The notes under the pieces are model-generated. The model did not search any database. It saw only the letters and a list, made by a program, of their open reading frames with translations, and was not told the DNA's origin. A stretch of DNA of 55,609 nucleotides from Actinomadura formosensis NBRC 14204. Its GTDB lineage: Bacteria > Actinomycetota > Actinomycetes > Streptosporangiales > Streptosporangiaceae. Below, one piece after another: positions 7,810-17,684 of this stretch. Each line of letters starts with the position of its first letter. Positions within the stretch are counted from its first letter, which is position 1. Position numbers and translations under genes: made by a program. The stretch spans positions 1-55,609 of the forward strand of contig NZ_BCQQ01000035.1 of assembly GCF_001552155.1 (NCBI RefSeq), read 5' to 3'.

Positions 7810-8711
7810 GGCGTCACCGCCCCGAACTCGGCGCTGCCCGCGGTCAGTTCCATGTACGCCTCCTCCAGCGAGGCGCTGTGCGGCGTGACCTCATGCAGCG
7901 GGATCCCGTGCGCGGCGGCCGCGTCGCCGATGGCGGTCACGTCCAGCCCGGTCACGCTGAGCGCACCGCCCGGAGCTGATTCGACACCGCCTCCCGCGGC
8001 GGCGAGCACCGCGGTCAGGTCGGCCGGACGCGGCGAGCGGACGAGGACGCCGCGCCGGAACCGGTCCGCCAGCTCCCGCACCGAGGTGTCCGCGATCAGC
8101 CGGCCGCGCCCGATGATGACCAGCCGGTCGGCCGTCAGCTCCATCTCGCTCATCAGATGGCTGGAGATCAGCACCGTCCGTCCCCCGGCCGCCAGGGACC
8201 GCATCAGTTCCCGGATCCAGCGCACGCCGTCCGGGTCCAGGCCGTTCACCGGCTCGTCGAACACCAGCACCCCCGGATCGCCCAGCAGCGCCGCCGCGAT
8301 CCCGAGCCGCTGCCGCATCCCGAGCGAGAACCCGCCGATCCGCTTGCGCGCCACCCCGGCGAGCCCGACCTGCTCCAGGACCTGCGTCACCCGCCGCGTC
8401 CCGATCCCGTTGCTGCGCGCCAGCCACCCGAGATGGTCGAACGCCCGGCGCCCACCGTGCACGGCGGACGCGTCGAGCAGCGCCCCCACCTCCCGCATCG
8501 GCCGCCGCAGCTCGGTGTACCGGCCGCCGTTCACCAGCGCCTCGCCGGACGTCGCCCCGCCGAGCCCCAGCAGGACGCGCATCGTCGTCGTCTTCCCGGC
8601 GCCGTTCGGACCCAGGAACCCGGTCACCGTCCCCGGCCGCACCACGAAGGACAGGTGATCCACGGCGGTGGTCCCGCCGTGGCGCTTGGTCAGCTCGCGT
8701 ACTTCGATCAT
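7806..8711 (-). CDS. ABC transporter ATP-binding protein
   Basis: A 301-residue nucleotide-binding subunit starting at the ATG at 8711. Walker A is GPNGAGKTT, the signature motif is FSLGMRQRLGIAAALL, Walker B is VLVFDEPVNGLDPDG and the switch histidine is in ISSHLMSEME. The C-terminal 90 residues after the catalytic core are typical of the drug-export (DrrA/CcmA-like) subfamily. It powers the permease encoded immediately downstream. The promoter must lie in the 158 bp between this gene and the divergent histidine kinase gene. Confidence 0.93.
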   Translation of the reverse strand: MIEVRELTKRHGGTTAVDHLSFVVRPGTVTGFLGPNGAGKTTTMRVLLGLGGATSGEALVNGGRYTELRRPMREVGALLDASAVHGGRRAFDHLGWLARSNGIGTRRVTQVLEQVGLAGVARKRIGGFSLGMRQRLGIAAALLGDPGVLVFDEPVNGLDPDGVRWIRELMRSLAAGGRTVLISSHLMSEMELTADRLVIIGRGRLIADTSVRELADRFRRGVLVRSPRPADLTAVLAAAGGGVESAPGGALSVTGLDVTAIGDAAAAHGIPLHEVTPHSASLEEAYMELTAGSAEFGAVTP

Positions 8712-8869
8712 GCGGACCAGGCTGGTACGGGGCGGCCCCGTCCCACATCGGAGCATGGGCGGGACCCGCGCGTCCGACCGTGCTCCGAGGGCTCCGCCCC
8801 GCCTGCGACCCCGGTCTGACGGCCGCCGGTACGAGGCGCCGGCCCCGGGCGTCCCGCTACCGTCGTGAC

Positions 8870-10000
8870 GTGGACGAATCCGAGCTGCGCCCCCCGTTCT
8901 GCACGCGGTTCGGCCGGCGCGGCCTCATCGGGCTGGACGCCGGTGCCGCGGTCCTCTACACGCTGGTGCTCCTGACGCTCTCCGCGGCCTCTGGCGAGTC
9001 CGCGCTTGTCGGCGTCCCGCTGGCCGCCGCGGTGGGCCTGCCCCTCGCGGTGCGGCGGCTGTGGCCCGTGCCCGTCTTCGCGGCCGTCCTGGCCGCCTCG
9101 ACCGCGTCCTTCGCGCTCGGCCTGCCCTGGGACTCCCACGCCGCCGCCGCGTTCGCCCTCTACCCGGTCGCGCTCACCCGGCGCCGCCGCCGCTGGCTCC
9201 CCACCCCGCTGATCGGCGCCGCCAGCGCCCTGCTCATCTTCGCCGGCGCCACCGTCGGGCCCGCCGGCCGGCACGCCGAGATCCTCGGCAGGTTCGTGCT
9301 CGGCCTCGCCGTCCTCGGCGCGTCCTGGACGCTCGGCCGCGCCGTCCGGGAGCGCCGCGCGCAGACCGCGCACTCCGCCCGCCGCCTCGCCGACCAGGCC
9401 GTCTCGGACGAACGGCTCCGCATCGCCCGCGAACTCCACGACGTCGTCGCCCACAGCATGAGCCTGATCGCCGTCAAGGCCGGCGTCGCCGTCCATGTCG
9501 CCCCGGCACGCCCCGGCGAAGCCCTGGACGCCCTCCGCGTCATCGAGAGCACGAGCCGCAGTTCCCTCGCGGAGATGCGCCATCTCCTCGGCGTCCTGCG
9601 CACCGACGCCGACCTCGGCCCGGCTCCCGGCCTGGCCGGCCTGCCCGTCCTCGCGGAACGCGCCGCGATGGCCGGCGTCCGTGTCGACCTGGACGTGGAC
9701 GCCTCCGGCCTCCCCGAAGGCGTCGAGCTCTCCACCTACCGCATCGTGCAGGAGGCGATCACCAACGTCGTCAAACACGCCGCTCCCGCGTCCTGCCGCG
9801 TCCGCGTCAGGGCCGGCGGACGCCGCCTGTCGATCGACGTCACCGACGACGGGCCCGGCGCGCGCGTCCTGCCGGGCGGTGACGGGCACGGGCTCATCGG
9901 CATGCGCGAACGCGTCATGATGTACGGCGGCGACTTCACCGCCGGGCCCCGTCCGGGCGGCGGCTTCGCCGTGTCGGCCGCATTCCCGTACGAACCCTAG
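8870..10000 (+). CDS. Sensor histidine kinase (HisKA_3/NarL-partner family)
   Basis: A 376-residue membrane kinase. Four hydrophobic segments occupy roughly residues 15-145. The dimerisation motif RIARELHDVVAHSMSLIAVKAG, with the phosphoacceptor His in RELHDVV, is followed by an ATPase domain containing EAITNVVKHA (N box), DDGPGAR (G1) and GHGLIGMRERV (G2). This is the class that phosphorylates NarL/LuxR-type response regulators, and such a gene follows at once. The start is set at the GTG at 8870; there is no clear ribosome site, so the message may be leaderless. It is divergent from the ABC exporter operon, a common arrangement for sensing the exporter's substrate or its damage. Confidence 0.9.
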   Translation: MDESELRPPFCTRFGRRGLIGLDAGAAVLYTLVLLTLSAASGESALVGVPLAAAVGLPLAVRRLWPVPVFAAVLAASTASFALGLPWDSHAAAAFALYPVALTRRRRRWLPTPLIGAASALLIFAGATVGPAGRHAEILGRFVLGLAVLGASWTLGRAVRERRAQTAHSARRLADQAVSDERLRIARELHDVVAHSMSLIAVKAGVAVHVAPARPGEALDALRVIESTSRSSLAEMRHLLGVLRTDADLGPAPGLAGLPVLAERAAMAGVRVDLDVDASGLPEGVELSTYRIVQEAITNVVKHAAPASCRVRVRAGGRRLSIDVTDDGPGARVLPGGDGHGLIGMRERVMMYGGDFTAGPRPGGGFAVSAAFPYEP

Positions 10001-10008
10001 GAACCCCG

Positions 10009-10683
10009 TTGGATCTGCGTGTCCTCGTCGCCGACGACCAGGCCCTGGTGCGCGGCAGCTTCCGCGTCCTCATCGACACCGCGCCCGGCCTGCGCACCGT
10101 CGGCGAGGCCGGCACCGGCGCCGAGGCCGTCGAACTGGCCGGCCGGGAACGTCCGGACGTCGTCCTCATGGACGTCCGCATGCCCGGGATGGACGGCATC
10201 GAGGCGACCCGGCGGATCTGCTCCGGCCTCCCCGGCGTCCGCGTCCTGATCCTCACGACCTTCGACCTGGACTCCTACGTCTACTCGGCGCTCAAGGCCG
10301 GCGCGAGCGGCTTCCTCCTCAAGGACACCCCGCCCGCCGACCTGCTCTCCGCCATCGAGGTCGTCGCGTCCGGCGAATCGCTCCTGGCCCCCACGGTGAC
10401 CCGCCGCCTCATCGCCGAGTTCATCCGCCGCCCCGCACCCGTCCAGCCGCCGCCCGCGGGCCTGGACACCCTGACCGACCGCGAACGCGAGGTGCTGACC
10501 CTCATAGCCAGGGGCCTCTCCAACACCGAACTGGCCGGGCACCTCCACCTGAGCCCCGCCACGGTCAAGACCCACATAGGCCACCTCCTCTCCAAACTCC
10601 AAGCCCGCGACAGAGCCCAGCTGGTGATAGCCGCCTACGAAACCGGCCTGGTCCACCCCCAGCAGGGGCCGCAGCGGCAATGA
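10009..10683 (+). CDS. LuxR/NarL-family response regulator
   Basis: A 224-residue regulator starting at the TTG at 10009, 8 bp after the kinase stop, with AGGAA upstream. The receiver domain has the acidic pair in VLVADDQALV, the phosphoacceptor Asp in VVLMDVRMPGMDG and the conserved Lys in GFLLKDTPP. The C-terminal GerE helix-turn-helix reads LTDREREVLTLIARGLSN and ends ATVKTHIGHLLSKL. It is the cognate partner of the preceding kinase and most likely controls the divergent ABC exporter genes. Confidence 0.93.
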   Translation: MDLRVLVADDQALVRGSFRVLIDTAPGLRTVGEAGTGAEAVELAGRERPDVVLMDVRMPGMDGIEATRRICSGLPGVRVLILTTFDLDSYVYSALKAGASGFLLKDTPPADLLSAIEVVASGESLLAPTVTRRLIAEFIRRPAPVQPPPAGLDTLTDREREVLTLIARGLSNTELAGHLHLSPATVKTHIGHLLSKLQARDRAQLVIAAYETGLVHPQQGPQRQ

Positions 10684-10737
10684 CGACAACACGACCCGCC
10701 CGTTTCTGCGGCGCGTCCAGCCGTCAGAAGAGGGAGG

Positions 10738-11391
10738 TCAGTCGCGGAGGTGCAGGACGAGGCGATCGGTGAAGGTGCCGCGGTCGGCGGCTTTGGCGGC
10801 GCGTTGCTTCTCCAGGTCTGCGGGGGTGAGCCCGTGAACGGCCGCGAGAGCGTGGACGACCTCCAGGAGATCGGCGAGTTCGGCCGGGTCGCCGCTCGCG
10901 GCGTACTCTGCGGCCTCTTCGAAGAGCTTGGCGCGCAGCAGCGCGGCATACTCTCCTTCGCCTGCGACGCGGGTTTGCGGCAGGCCGCCGGCCGCACGGA
11001 TGATCTCGGGTATCCGGTCCCGGACGAGCTTCTCCGCCGGCCCGTCGCCCTCCTTGGTCGGGTGGACCGTCGCACCGTGCCTTCGGTCCAGGGATTGGAT
11101 CCATTTCGCGGCGACCGCGGCGGTCTGGACCAGCTCGCCCCGGAGGGCGGCGGGCTCCGATTCGGCGAGGGCCTCGAAGAACTCCTCGGCCAGGATGTGC
11201 CGCCAGGTCAGCTCCCCGCGTGACCAGGCGGTACCGCATTCCCGCTTCGCCTCCTCCGCGTGTTCGCGGAACTCCGGTCCGCTCCCGTCGGGGAACTCTT
11301 GGACGCCCCATATCCGGTCCTGGGCGTCGCGTTCGGCCGCGATGTCCGCCAGCACCCGCGCCAGCGTTCCCGGCGTGTGAACGTTCTCCAT
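10738..11391 (-). CDS. Fusion of two MazG-like (all-alpha NTP pyrophosphohydrolase) domains
   Basis: A 217-residue protein. The N-terminal half (about 1-105) resembles phage-type nucleotide pyrophosphohydrolases: RVLADIAAERDAQDRIWG, then HILAEEFFEALAE, then ELVQTAAVAAKWIQSLDRR, with paired Glu residues placed as in MazG metal sites. The C-terminal half begins EKLVRDRIPEIIRA and continues LLRAKLFEEAAEYAASGDPAELADLLEVVHALA, the hallmark of phosphoribosyl-ATP pyrophosphohydrolase-like domains. Such enzymes cleave NTPs to NMP and pyrophosphate and often clean damaged nucleotides. The gene starts 11 bp after the preceding unknown gene and shares its promoter, which carries a repeated 22-bp element. 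The function is inferred from domains only. Confidence 0.8.
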   Translation of the reverse strand: MENVHTPGTLARVLADIAAERDAQDRIWGVQEFPDGSGPEFREHAEEAKRECGTAWSRGELTWRHILAEEFFEALAESEPAALRGELVQTAAVAAKWIQSLDRRHGATVHPTKEGDGPAEKLVRDRIPEIIRAAGGLPQTRVAGEGEYAALLRAKLFEEAAEYAASGDPAELADLLEVVHALAAVHGLTPADLEKQRAAKAADRGTFTDRLVLHLRD

Positions 11392-11402
11392 GCCGCTCGA
11401 CG

Positions 11403-12317
11403 TTAGCCACCTGGACGATTCGGCGGGGCATGGTCGGGCTCGCAGCTGAGCAACTCGTGCAGGACGGGTGGGAGGTCGTCCCAAAGCCATTCGTTGAGCG
11501 TGCCCGGGAAGTCGGCCGGTGGCCGTATGGCCAGGCGTCGGGGTGCGACTTCGGCCAGGTGCACCGCGAGGGGGCCGTCGTCCCACATGGGGTCGCGGTT
11601 GCCCCAGAACGTGGAGAAGTCGGTGCTCGTCAGCATCAGCTCGGCCGGCAGCGTGTGGTCGCCGGCGTGCCTGCCCAAGGGGAGCAGCCGTTGCGCGGCC
11701 GTGCGGAGGATGTTGAGCGCGGCGAGGTCGTGTGGGCAGGCGACGTCGGTGATCTCCAGTTCGGGAAGCCCGAAGCGGCCCAGTCCGCGGGTCTTGAGGG
11801 TGACGCAGGAGCAGCCGTCGATGTCGTCCTCGTCGGCGGTGCAGCGCCCCGAGTTCCGGTACGGCGGCAGGACGGTGCCGAGCCAGTCGTCGGCGAGGAC
11901 GAACTCGTCGAGGCGTCCGGGGGAGGCCACGGGCAGAATCCGCCCGGTGGCGAGGTCCACGGGCACTCCGCAGAGCGCTTCGGCGATCGCCTTGGCCGCG
12001 GCCCGGGCGACATGCGGCCCGGATGGAAGATCGCCGACCGGCTGGACGGACGTGACACCGATGTGCCGGGCGGCCCGGCGCATCCTCTCCGTGTCGTCCT
12101 CATCGGCGCCGACCACCCCGCTCAGGTCCCAGGGCGAGCCCGCGGCGGGGTGGCAGGCCAGCACGAGCCGGGGAGTGCCGAGGCGCCTTGCCGCCGCTGC
12201 GGCGAACGGGCCGGGGAGCCGCCGGCGGATCACCGTCGGCAGGTCGCCGGGGTCCTTGTCGGCCGCGATGACGAAGCCGGTGGTCGTCTCGTCGGGGACG
12301 GTGATGGTGACGCGCAT
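11403..12317 (-). CDS. Hypothetical protein, paralogue of the 19.7-kb gene, under the 22-bp element
   Basis: A 304-residue protein with no signal peptide or membrane segment. The ATG at 12317 has a strong GAGGAGG five bases upstream. It is clearly paralogous to the protein at 19711-20661. Shared blocks are ARAAAKAIAEA..GVPVDLATGRILP, FVLADDWLGTVLPPYRNSGRC, a C-x-C pair (GCSCVTL), RFGLPELEITDVACPHDLAALNILRTAAQRLL, and a C-terminal FPGTLNEWLW. The conserved Cys and CPH residues could bind a metal. It is the first gene of an operon with the MazG-like fusion protein. I do not recognise the family; the shared cis-element suggests co-regulation with two other loci in this window. Confidence 0.82.
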   Translation of the reverse strand: MRVTITVPDETTTGFVIAADKDPGDLPTVIRRRLPGPFAAAAARRLGTPRLVLACHPAAGSPWDLSGVVGADEDDTERMRRAARHIGVTSVQPVGDLPSGPHVARAAAKAIAEALCGVPVDLATGRILPVASPGRLDEFVLADDWLGTVLPPYRNSGRCTADEDDIDGCSCVTLKTRGLGRFGLPELEITDVACPHDLAALNILRTAAQRLLPLGRHAGDHTLPAELMLTSTDFSTFWGNRDPMWDDGPLAVHLAEVAPRRLAIRPPADFPGTLNEWLWDDLPPVLHELLSCEPDHAPPNRPGG

Positions 12318-12385
12318 TGCGGCCTCCTCGGGGCGTGGACCGGCGGATGCGGTCCAGCCTCGGGGAGGCCGCCGAACGCTTTCAC

Positions 12386-12407
12386 TAGAACGCGATTCTG
12401 TGGATAA
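12386..12407 (-). promoter_or_regulatory. 22-bp conserved element, copy A (upstream of the 12.3-kb operon)
   Basis: Read on the coding strand the element is TTATCCACAGAATCGCGTTC followed by TA. It ends 68 bp before the start codon at 12317. Two near-identical copies occur at 16527-16548 and 20724-20745, each upstream of a start codon in the same orientation. The core contains the inverted repeat AGAA-N5-TTCT; the left end resembles a DnaA box (TTATCCACA). Confidence 0.8.
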
Positions 12408-12445
12408 GGGGGCGGAACGCGCGGGGCGTTGTCCTCCGGGCCGCC

Positions 12446-13729
<1,284 letters not shown>

Positions 13730-13749
13730 ACTCGCTCACTCCCAACTGG

Positions 13750-13767
13750 GTCTACACCTGTGTAGAC
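13750..13767. promoter_or_regulatory. Operator-like palindrome upstream of citrate synthase
   Basis: GTCTACAC-CT-GTGTAGAC is a perfect inverted repeat with 8-bp arms and a 2-bp centre, located 21 bp before the gltA start codon. Its size and symmetry suit a TetR- or GntR-type repressor. No regulator gene is adjacent, so the binding protein is unknown. Confidence 0.75.
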
Positions 13768-13858
13768 GTTTCGCCCTTCATCGTATCCAGGTGATCATTC
13801 ACGCCGATCCTGACCCTTCCCATTGACGGATGACCAGCCCGGATGTTCCGGTGGGGGC

Positions 13859-14521
13859 ATGACCGATCACGGAGCCGCCGAGCTCGTCGCACGCACGCGC
13901 CGGGAGATCGCGGAGGCGACGACCCCGAATCGCTTCGTCGACCTGCTCGAAACGGGAGACGTGCCCCGGGAGCGCCTGGGCTGGCTGGCCGGTGAGGAGT
14001 ACCGGATCGTCGGTAGCGATCGGCGCAGTTTCGCCCTGCTGGCGGCCAGGTTCCCCGGTTCACCGTCCGGTGAGCTGTTTCTGGGGCTTGCGCAGGGCGA
14101 GGGGCAGGCGCTGGCCCTGCTCGGAGACTTCGCCGCCGCGCTCGGCAAGAGTGAGAAACATCTCATGGCGTACGAGCCGAGACCCCTCGCGCAGGCATAC
14201 CCGGCCTACCTTGCGCAGAGGGCGGCCTTCGGGACGGCCGGCGAGGTCGCCTTGGCCATGCTCGCCAACCTGGAGGAGTGGGGCGCGTACTGCGCCCGCG
14301 TTGCCCGGGCCCTGCGAACGCGGTACGGCTTCGCCGACGCGGCCGTCGGGTTCTTCGACTTCTTCGCCGCGCCGCCGCCCGGCTTCGAGGAGCAGGCCGT
14401 GGCCGTGATCGCGGCCGGGCTCGCCTCCGGCGACGATCCCGCCGAGGCCGCTCGCGCGGCCCGCTTTCTGCACGCCTACGAGACCGCGTTCTGGAACGTC
14501 CTCGCGGAGGGCTTGCCGTGA
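13859..14521 (+). CDS. TenA/PqqC-like (heme-oxygenase fold) family protein
   Basis: A 220-residue all-helical protein. It starts at the ATG at 13859, preceded by GGTGGGGG. Sequence such as FVDLLETGDVPRERLGWLAGEEYRIVGSDRRSFALLAARF and later YETAFWNVLAEGL near the C-terminus matches the TenA/thiaminase-II and related iron-containing oxidase superfamily. True TenA enzymes hydrolyse thiamin breakdown products and need a catalytic Cys; I do not see the usual Cys placement, so thiaminase activity is doubtful. It is divergent from citrate synthase and ends 9 bp from a convergent kinase gene. A bacterial heme-oxygenase-fold oxidase is an alternative. Confidence 0.75.
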   Translation: MTDHGAAELVARTRREIAEATTPNRFVDLLETGDVPRERLGWLAGEEYRIVGSDRRSFALLAARFPGSPSGELFLGLAQGEGQALALLGDFAAALGKSEKHLMAYEPRPLAQAYPAYLAQRAAFGTAGEVALAMLANLEEWGAYCARVARALRTRYGFADAAVGFFDFFAAPPPGFEEQAVAVIAAGLASGDDPAEAARAARFLHAYETAFWNVLAEGLP

Positions 14522-14530
14522 TGGGTCGTC

Positions 14531-15427
14531 CTAATGCTCACGGAGCGTTGGCAACTCGGCCGTGATCTCGACCAGGGTCCGTTCGTGGGCGCCGATGAGC
14601 TGCTCGATGTCCACGGGCGGCCATTCCTCGCCGTAGTGGGCGTCCAGCAACGTGGACAGGGCGACGAGGACCTGCTCCGGTGAGGGGCGTTCCCCAGGGT
14701 CCTTGACCAGGCAGCGGACCACGAGCCCGTGCAGGGGGTCGGGCAGACGGGTGAGGTCGGGGTCGCCGTACACGATCCTGCTGCGGACCTTGTGGCCCGT
14801 GCCAAAGGGCGCAAAGCCCGTCGCTGCGAACACGAGCGTCGCGCCGAGGGAGAAGACGTCGCTCTCCGGATGGACGGGGGCGCCGAGAGCCTGCTCCGGT
14901 GACATGTAGGCGGGCGTTCCCAGAATCTCCGTACGGGACAGCGGCAGTGCGTCCAGGGGCCTCGCGATGCCGAAGTCGATGACCCTTGGACCGTCCGAAG
15001 CGAGCAGGACGTTCGACGGCTTGAGGTCCCTGTGCACGATGCCCGCACCGTGGATCGCGATCAGCGCCTCCGCGAGCCCGGCGCCCAGCCGGCAGGCCGC
15101 CTGTTCGCGAAGCGGCCCTTTCTCCTGGACGACCTTGGACAGGCTCACACCGCGGATGTACTGCGTCGCAAGCCAGGGCTGATCCGCGTCCGGGTCGGCG
15201 TCGACGACGGGCGCGGTGTAGAAGCCGCTGACCGACCGCGCCGACGTCACCTCCCGGCGGAACCTCGCCCGCCACCTGGGATCGTCCAGAAGCTCCGGAC
15301 GGATGACCTTCACGGCCACGAGACGCCTGCTGGGCGAGGCTCCAAGGAACACCTCACCCATCCCACCGGCACCGAGCCGGCCGACCACACGGTACGGGCC
15401 GATCATCTCTGGAGGTTCTGACTGCAT
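14531..15427 (-). CDS. Serine/threonine protein kinase (cytosolic, kinase domain only)
   Basis: A 298-residue Hanks-type kinase. It shows the glycine loop LGAGGMGEVFLG, the ATP lysine Lys40 in VAVKVI, the catalytic loop HRDLKPSNVLL, the metal-binding DFG in VIDFGIARPL and the substrate-binding segment GTPAYMSPEQALGAP. Most actinomycete kinases carry a transmembrane segment and an extracellular sensor. This one stops soon after the kinase core, so it is soluble and probably responds to an internal cue or a partner protein. It lies 75 bp downstream of the aldo/keto reductase gene on the same strand and may be co-transcribed with it. Confidence 0.94.
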   Translation of the reverse strand: MQSEPPEMIGPYRVVGRLGAGGMGEVFLGASPSRRLVAVKVIRPELLDDPRWRARFRREVTSARSVSGFYTAPVVDADPDADQPWLATQYIRGVSLSKVVQEKGPLREQAACRLGAGLAEALIAIHGAGIVHRDLKPSNVLLASDGPRVIDFGIARPLDALPLSRTEILGTPAYMSPEQALGAPVHPESDVFSLGATLVFAATGFAPFGTGHKVRSRIVYGDPDLTRLPDPLHGLVVRCLVKDPGERPSPEQVLVALSTLLDAHYGEEWPPVDIEQLIGAHERTLVEITAELPTLREH

Positions 15428-15502
15428 GGCACGGAGATCCGATCATGGTGGGGCGCGCTCAATCGTGCCACGGCGCGGGCCTTCGCCCGACCATGCGCCC
15501 GT

Positions 15503-16441
15503 TCACGTCCAGGGCAGCGCACTCCGTTCCGCCCAATAGCGCTCCGGTGAGATGCTCAGGCCGGCCGGCACTAGCAGTTCGCGCTCGTCCAGGCACATCT
15601 TCGCCGCCGCCAGATTCGACTCCAGTTGCGCCGGGCTGACTGCGCCGATGAGAACGATGTCCGCCCAGGGCCGGGAAAGGGCCGCCGCCAACGCCAGGGC
15701 ATCCGGCTGCATGCCGCTCTTGGACGCGAGCGTCTGCACGGCCACGGGCGGCCGTATGACGAGCCTCCCGTTGGCCAGCACCTCCTTGAGAAGAACACGC
15801 AACCCCGAATCGTGCGCTTCGCGCAGAGCGTCCTCGGCCGAGGTCTCCAGGATGTTCCACGTTGATTGGACGGTGCTGAAAAGCCTCTGGCCGGATACGT
15901 CCAGCGCCATCGCCCGGCGGATGGTGTCAGCCTGCCTTGGGCCCGACGTGGAGAACCCGACACGGATGCCCTCGGCGCTCAGTTCCGCCAGGGCCTCCTG
16001 TAGACGGATGTCCTGGAACAGGGGGCTATCTTCGGTCAGCGAATGCACTTGATAGACGGAGAGGTGTCCGTCCAGCAACTCGCGTGTCTCTCTGTACTGC
16101 GCACGGTAGCGGTCAAGACTATGTTCCTTGACCTCGTGCACGGGAGCATCGATCTTCCAATCGCCGACGTAGGTGTATCCCCACTTACTGGACACCGTCA
16201 CATCATCGGGATCGCGGGTTTCAAGCCAGCCCCCAAGGAACTCCTCGGCCTTGCCGTAGGAGCGTGCGACATCCACCCAGCGGATGCCCGCCGCGTAGGC
16301 CGTATCAAGGACGTCCCAGGTCGTCGCACGCATCAACTCCACGCTCCGGCGAGGTGGAAGCTCGCCGGCCCTGCCCAGATTGATGTATGCGGGCCGCCCG
16401 AGTGCCGCAAGCCCGATGCCCAGCCTCTGTATAGCGTCCAT
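15503..16441 (-). CDS. Aldo/keto reductase family protein
   Basis: A 312-residue TIM-barrel oxidoreductase. The N-terminus RLGIGLAALGRPAYINLG, the strand WDVLDTAYAAGIRWVDVARSYGKAEEFLGGWL (with the catalytic Asp and Tyr), the catalytic Lys in VSSKWGYTYVG and the His in VYQVHSL correspond to the Asp-Tyr-Lys-His tetrad of aldo/keto reductases. The tetrad spacing fits, with the Tyr in ARSYGKAEEF. The C-terminal region binds NADPH. The substrate is unknown. It is divergent from the triple-HTH gene at 16620; the 22-bp element between them is oriented toward that gene rather than this one. Confidence 0.9.
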   Translation of the reverse strand: MDAIQRLGIGLAALGRPAYINLGRAGELPPRRSVELMRATTWDVLDTAYAAGIRWVDVARSYGKAEEFLGGWLETRDPDDVTVSSKWGYTYVGDWKIDAPVHEVKEHSLDRYRAQYRETRELLDGHLSVYQVHSLTEDSPLFQDIRLQEALAELSAEGIRVGFSTSGPRQADTIRRAMALDVSGQRLFSTVQSTWNILETSAEDALREAHDSGLRVLLKEVLANGRLVIRPPVAVQTLASKSGMQPDALALAAALSRPWADIVLIGAVSPAQLESNLAAAKMCLDERELLVPAGLSISPERYWAERSALPWT

Positions 16442-16526
16442 CTCCCCACCCTTGCACGCCCGGCCGCGCAGCAGAGCCCGGATAATTGTCCGATTTGCCC
16501 AATGAAAGGCGCCCTGCCGGGGTCGG

Positions 16527-16548
16527 CTATCCACAGAATCACGTTCTA
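16527..16548 (+). promoter_or_regulatory. 22-bp conserved element, copy B (upstream of the triple-HTH gene)
   Basis: The sequence is CTATCCACAGAATCACGTTC followed by TA, differing from copy A only at the first base and the variable central base. It ends 71 bp before the ATG at 16620, the same distance and orientation as the other two copies. It is followed by CTATTCT, a possible -10 box. Confidence 0.8.
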
Positions 16549-16619
16549 CTATTCTCGGGGTTCCTCGTCCGCGAGGCTTTGTCCGCGTCAATGTCGATCG
16601 CGGTACGAAAGGCACGCCG

Positions 16620-17405
16620 ATGCCCGAACAGATCAACCCCACCCGGTACGGCCCGCACCAGTTCGCCGGCCATCTCGGGCTCGCCCGATGGCAGCTGCGC
16701 GTCGGTCTGGAACATGGGCTCCTGCCCGGGCCCGACGTCGACGGGGACCGCTGGTCCGCCGGCCTCGCCGAGGCGGTCCGGGAACGAGGCAAGGAGATCG
16801 TCGCCAGATTCGGGGACGAACCGCCGATCGGCTCCGCACGCGCCGCCGCTCGGCTGGCCACCCGGGTGGGCCTCGACGTAGAACGCCGGGACATCGAGGT
16901 CCTGGTCGCCGAGGGCGCCCTCAGCGTCGTCAGCAGCTTCCGCGGACACCCGGTCTACCTCATGCGCGACCTCGACCGGCTCGATCCCGACGTCGTGCGG
17001 AAGGTCGTCACCGCAAGGAAGGGGCCCCTCACCGACACCGTCGACGCGGGCGGAGCGGCGGCGATCCTCGGATGGCCCCGCCGGACGTTCGACCGGATCG
17101 CCGCCGAGCGCGGCCTCATGACGGACCGGCTCGGCCGTTACGCCCTCTCCGACATCCGGGCACTGAGGGCGGACGAGCCCCTGGCCCACGAGGTGGCAGC
17201 GGAGAAACGTCACCTCGCCCTGACCAAGACCCGCAGGTCCGAGGCTCGGATCAAGGACGTCATCCGCGCCTGGATCCTGCGCTGCTCGGCCTACACCGAC
17301 GATGCCGCCGGTCGGCCACCGGACATCGCCCCGCTCAGCCGCGCGCTCCGGAGCCTCGCCTCAGTCCGAGCCGAAATCGCCGAATACGAACGGGCAACGC
17401 CCTGA
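16620..17405 (+). CDS. Putative DNA-binding protein with three helix-turn-helix-like modules
   Basis: A 261-residue protein starting at the ATG at 16620 with GAAAGG upstream. Three similar segments each look like a MerR/excisionase-type winged helix. They are FAGHLGLARWQLRVGLEHGLLPGPDVDG (about 14-41), AARLATRVGLDVERRDIEVLVAEGALSVV (about 66-100) and AAAILGWPRRTFDRIAAERGLMTD (about 141-166). The C-terminal third is charged and helical. There is no membrane segment. Proteins of this layout occur in actinomycetes without assigned function. It carries the 22-bp element in its promoter and could be the factor acting there or another member of the same regulon; this is inference. Confidence 0.72.
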   Translation: MPEQINPTRYGPHQFAGHLGLARWQLRVGLEHGLLPGPDVDGDRWSAGLAEAVRERGKEIVARFGDEPPIGSARAAARLATRVGLDVERRDIEVLVAEGALSVVSSFRGHPVYLMRDLDRLDPDVVRKVVTARKGPLTDTVDAGGAAAILGWPRRTFDRIAAERGLMTDRLGRYALSDIRALRADEPLAHEVAAEKRHLALTKTRRSEARIKDVIRAWILRCSAYTDDAAGRPPDIAPLSRALRSLASVRAEIAEYERATP

Positions 17406-17684
17406 AGACCGTTCACCGGGGGGCGTCTCATGGGGGCGCCGGCCTGGACGATCATGGGCCGCCGTGACGGCGGGCGTTGCCCCTCGGGCACTGAACGACG
17501 GCGTGATCGCTTCGGCCGTCCTCGCCGTGAGCACGGCCGATGGCCCGCCCCATGGAGCCTCGCGTGGCCGGGCGCAATCGGGGTTGGCGCCGGTCGCCCC
17601 CTAAGCGCCGTATCTGGCCGGTGCCGGCACTTGGCGGACGCCGCGCCCGTCGCGTTCCGGTCGTCCTTCACATGGGCCCGCCGG

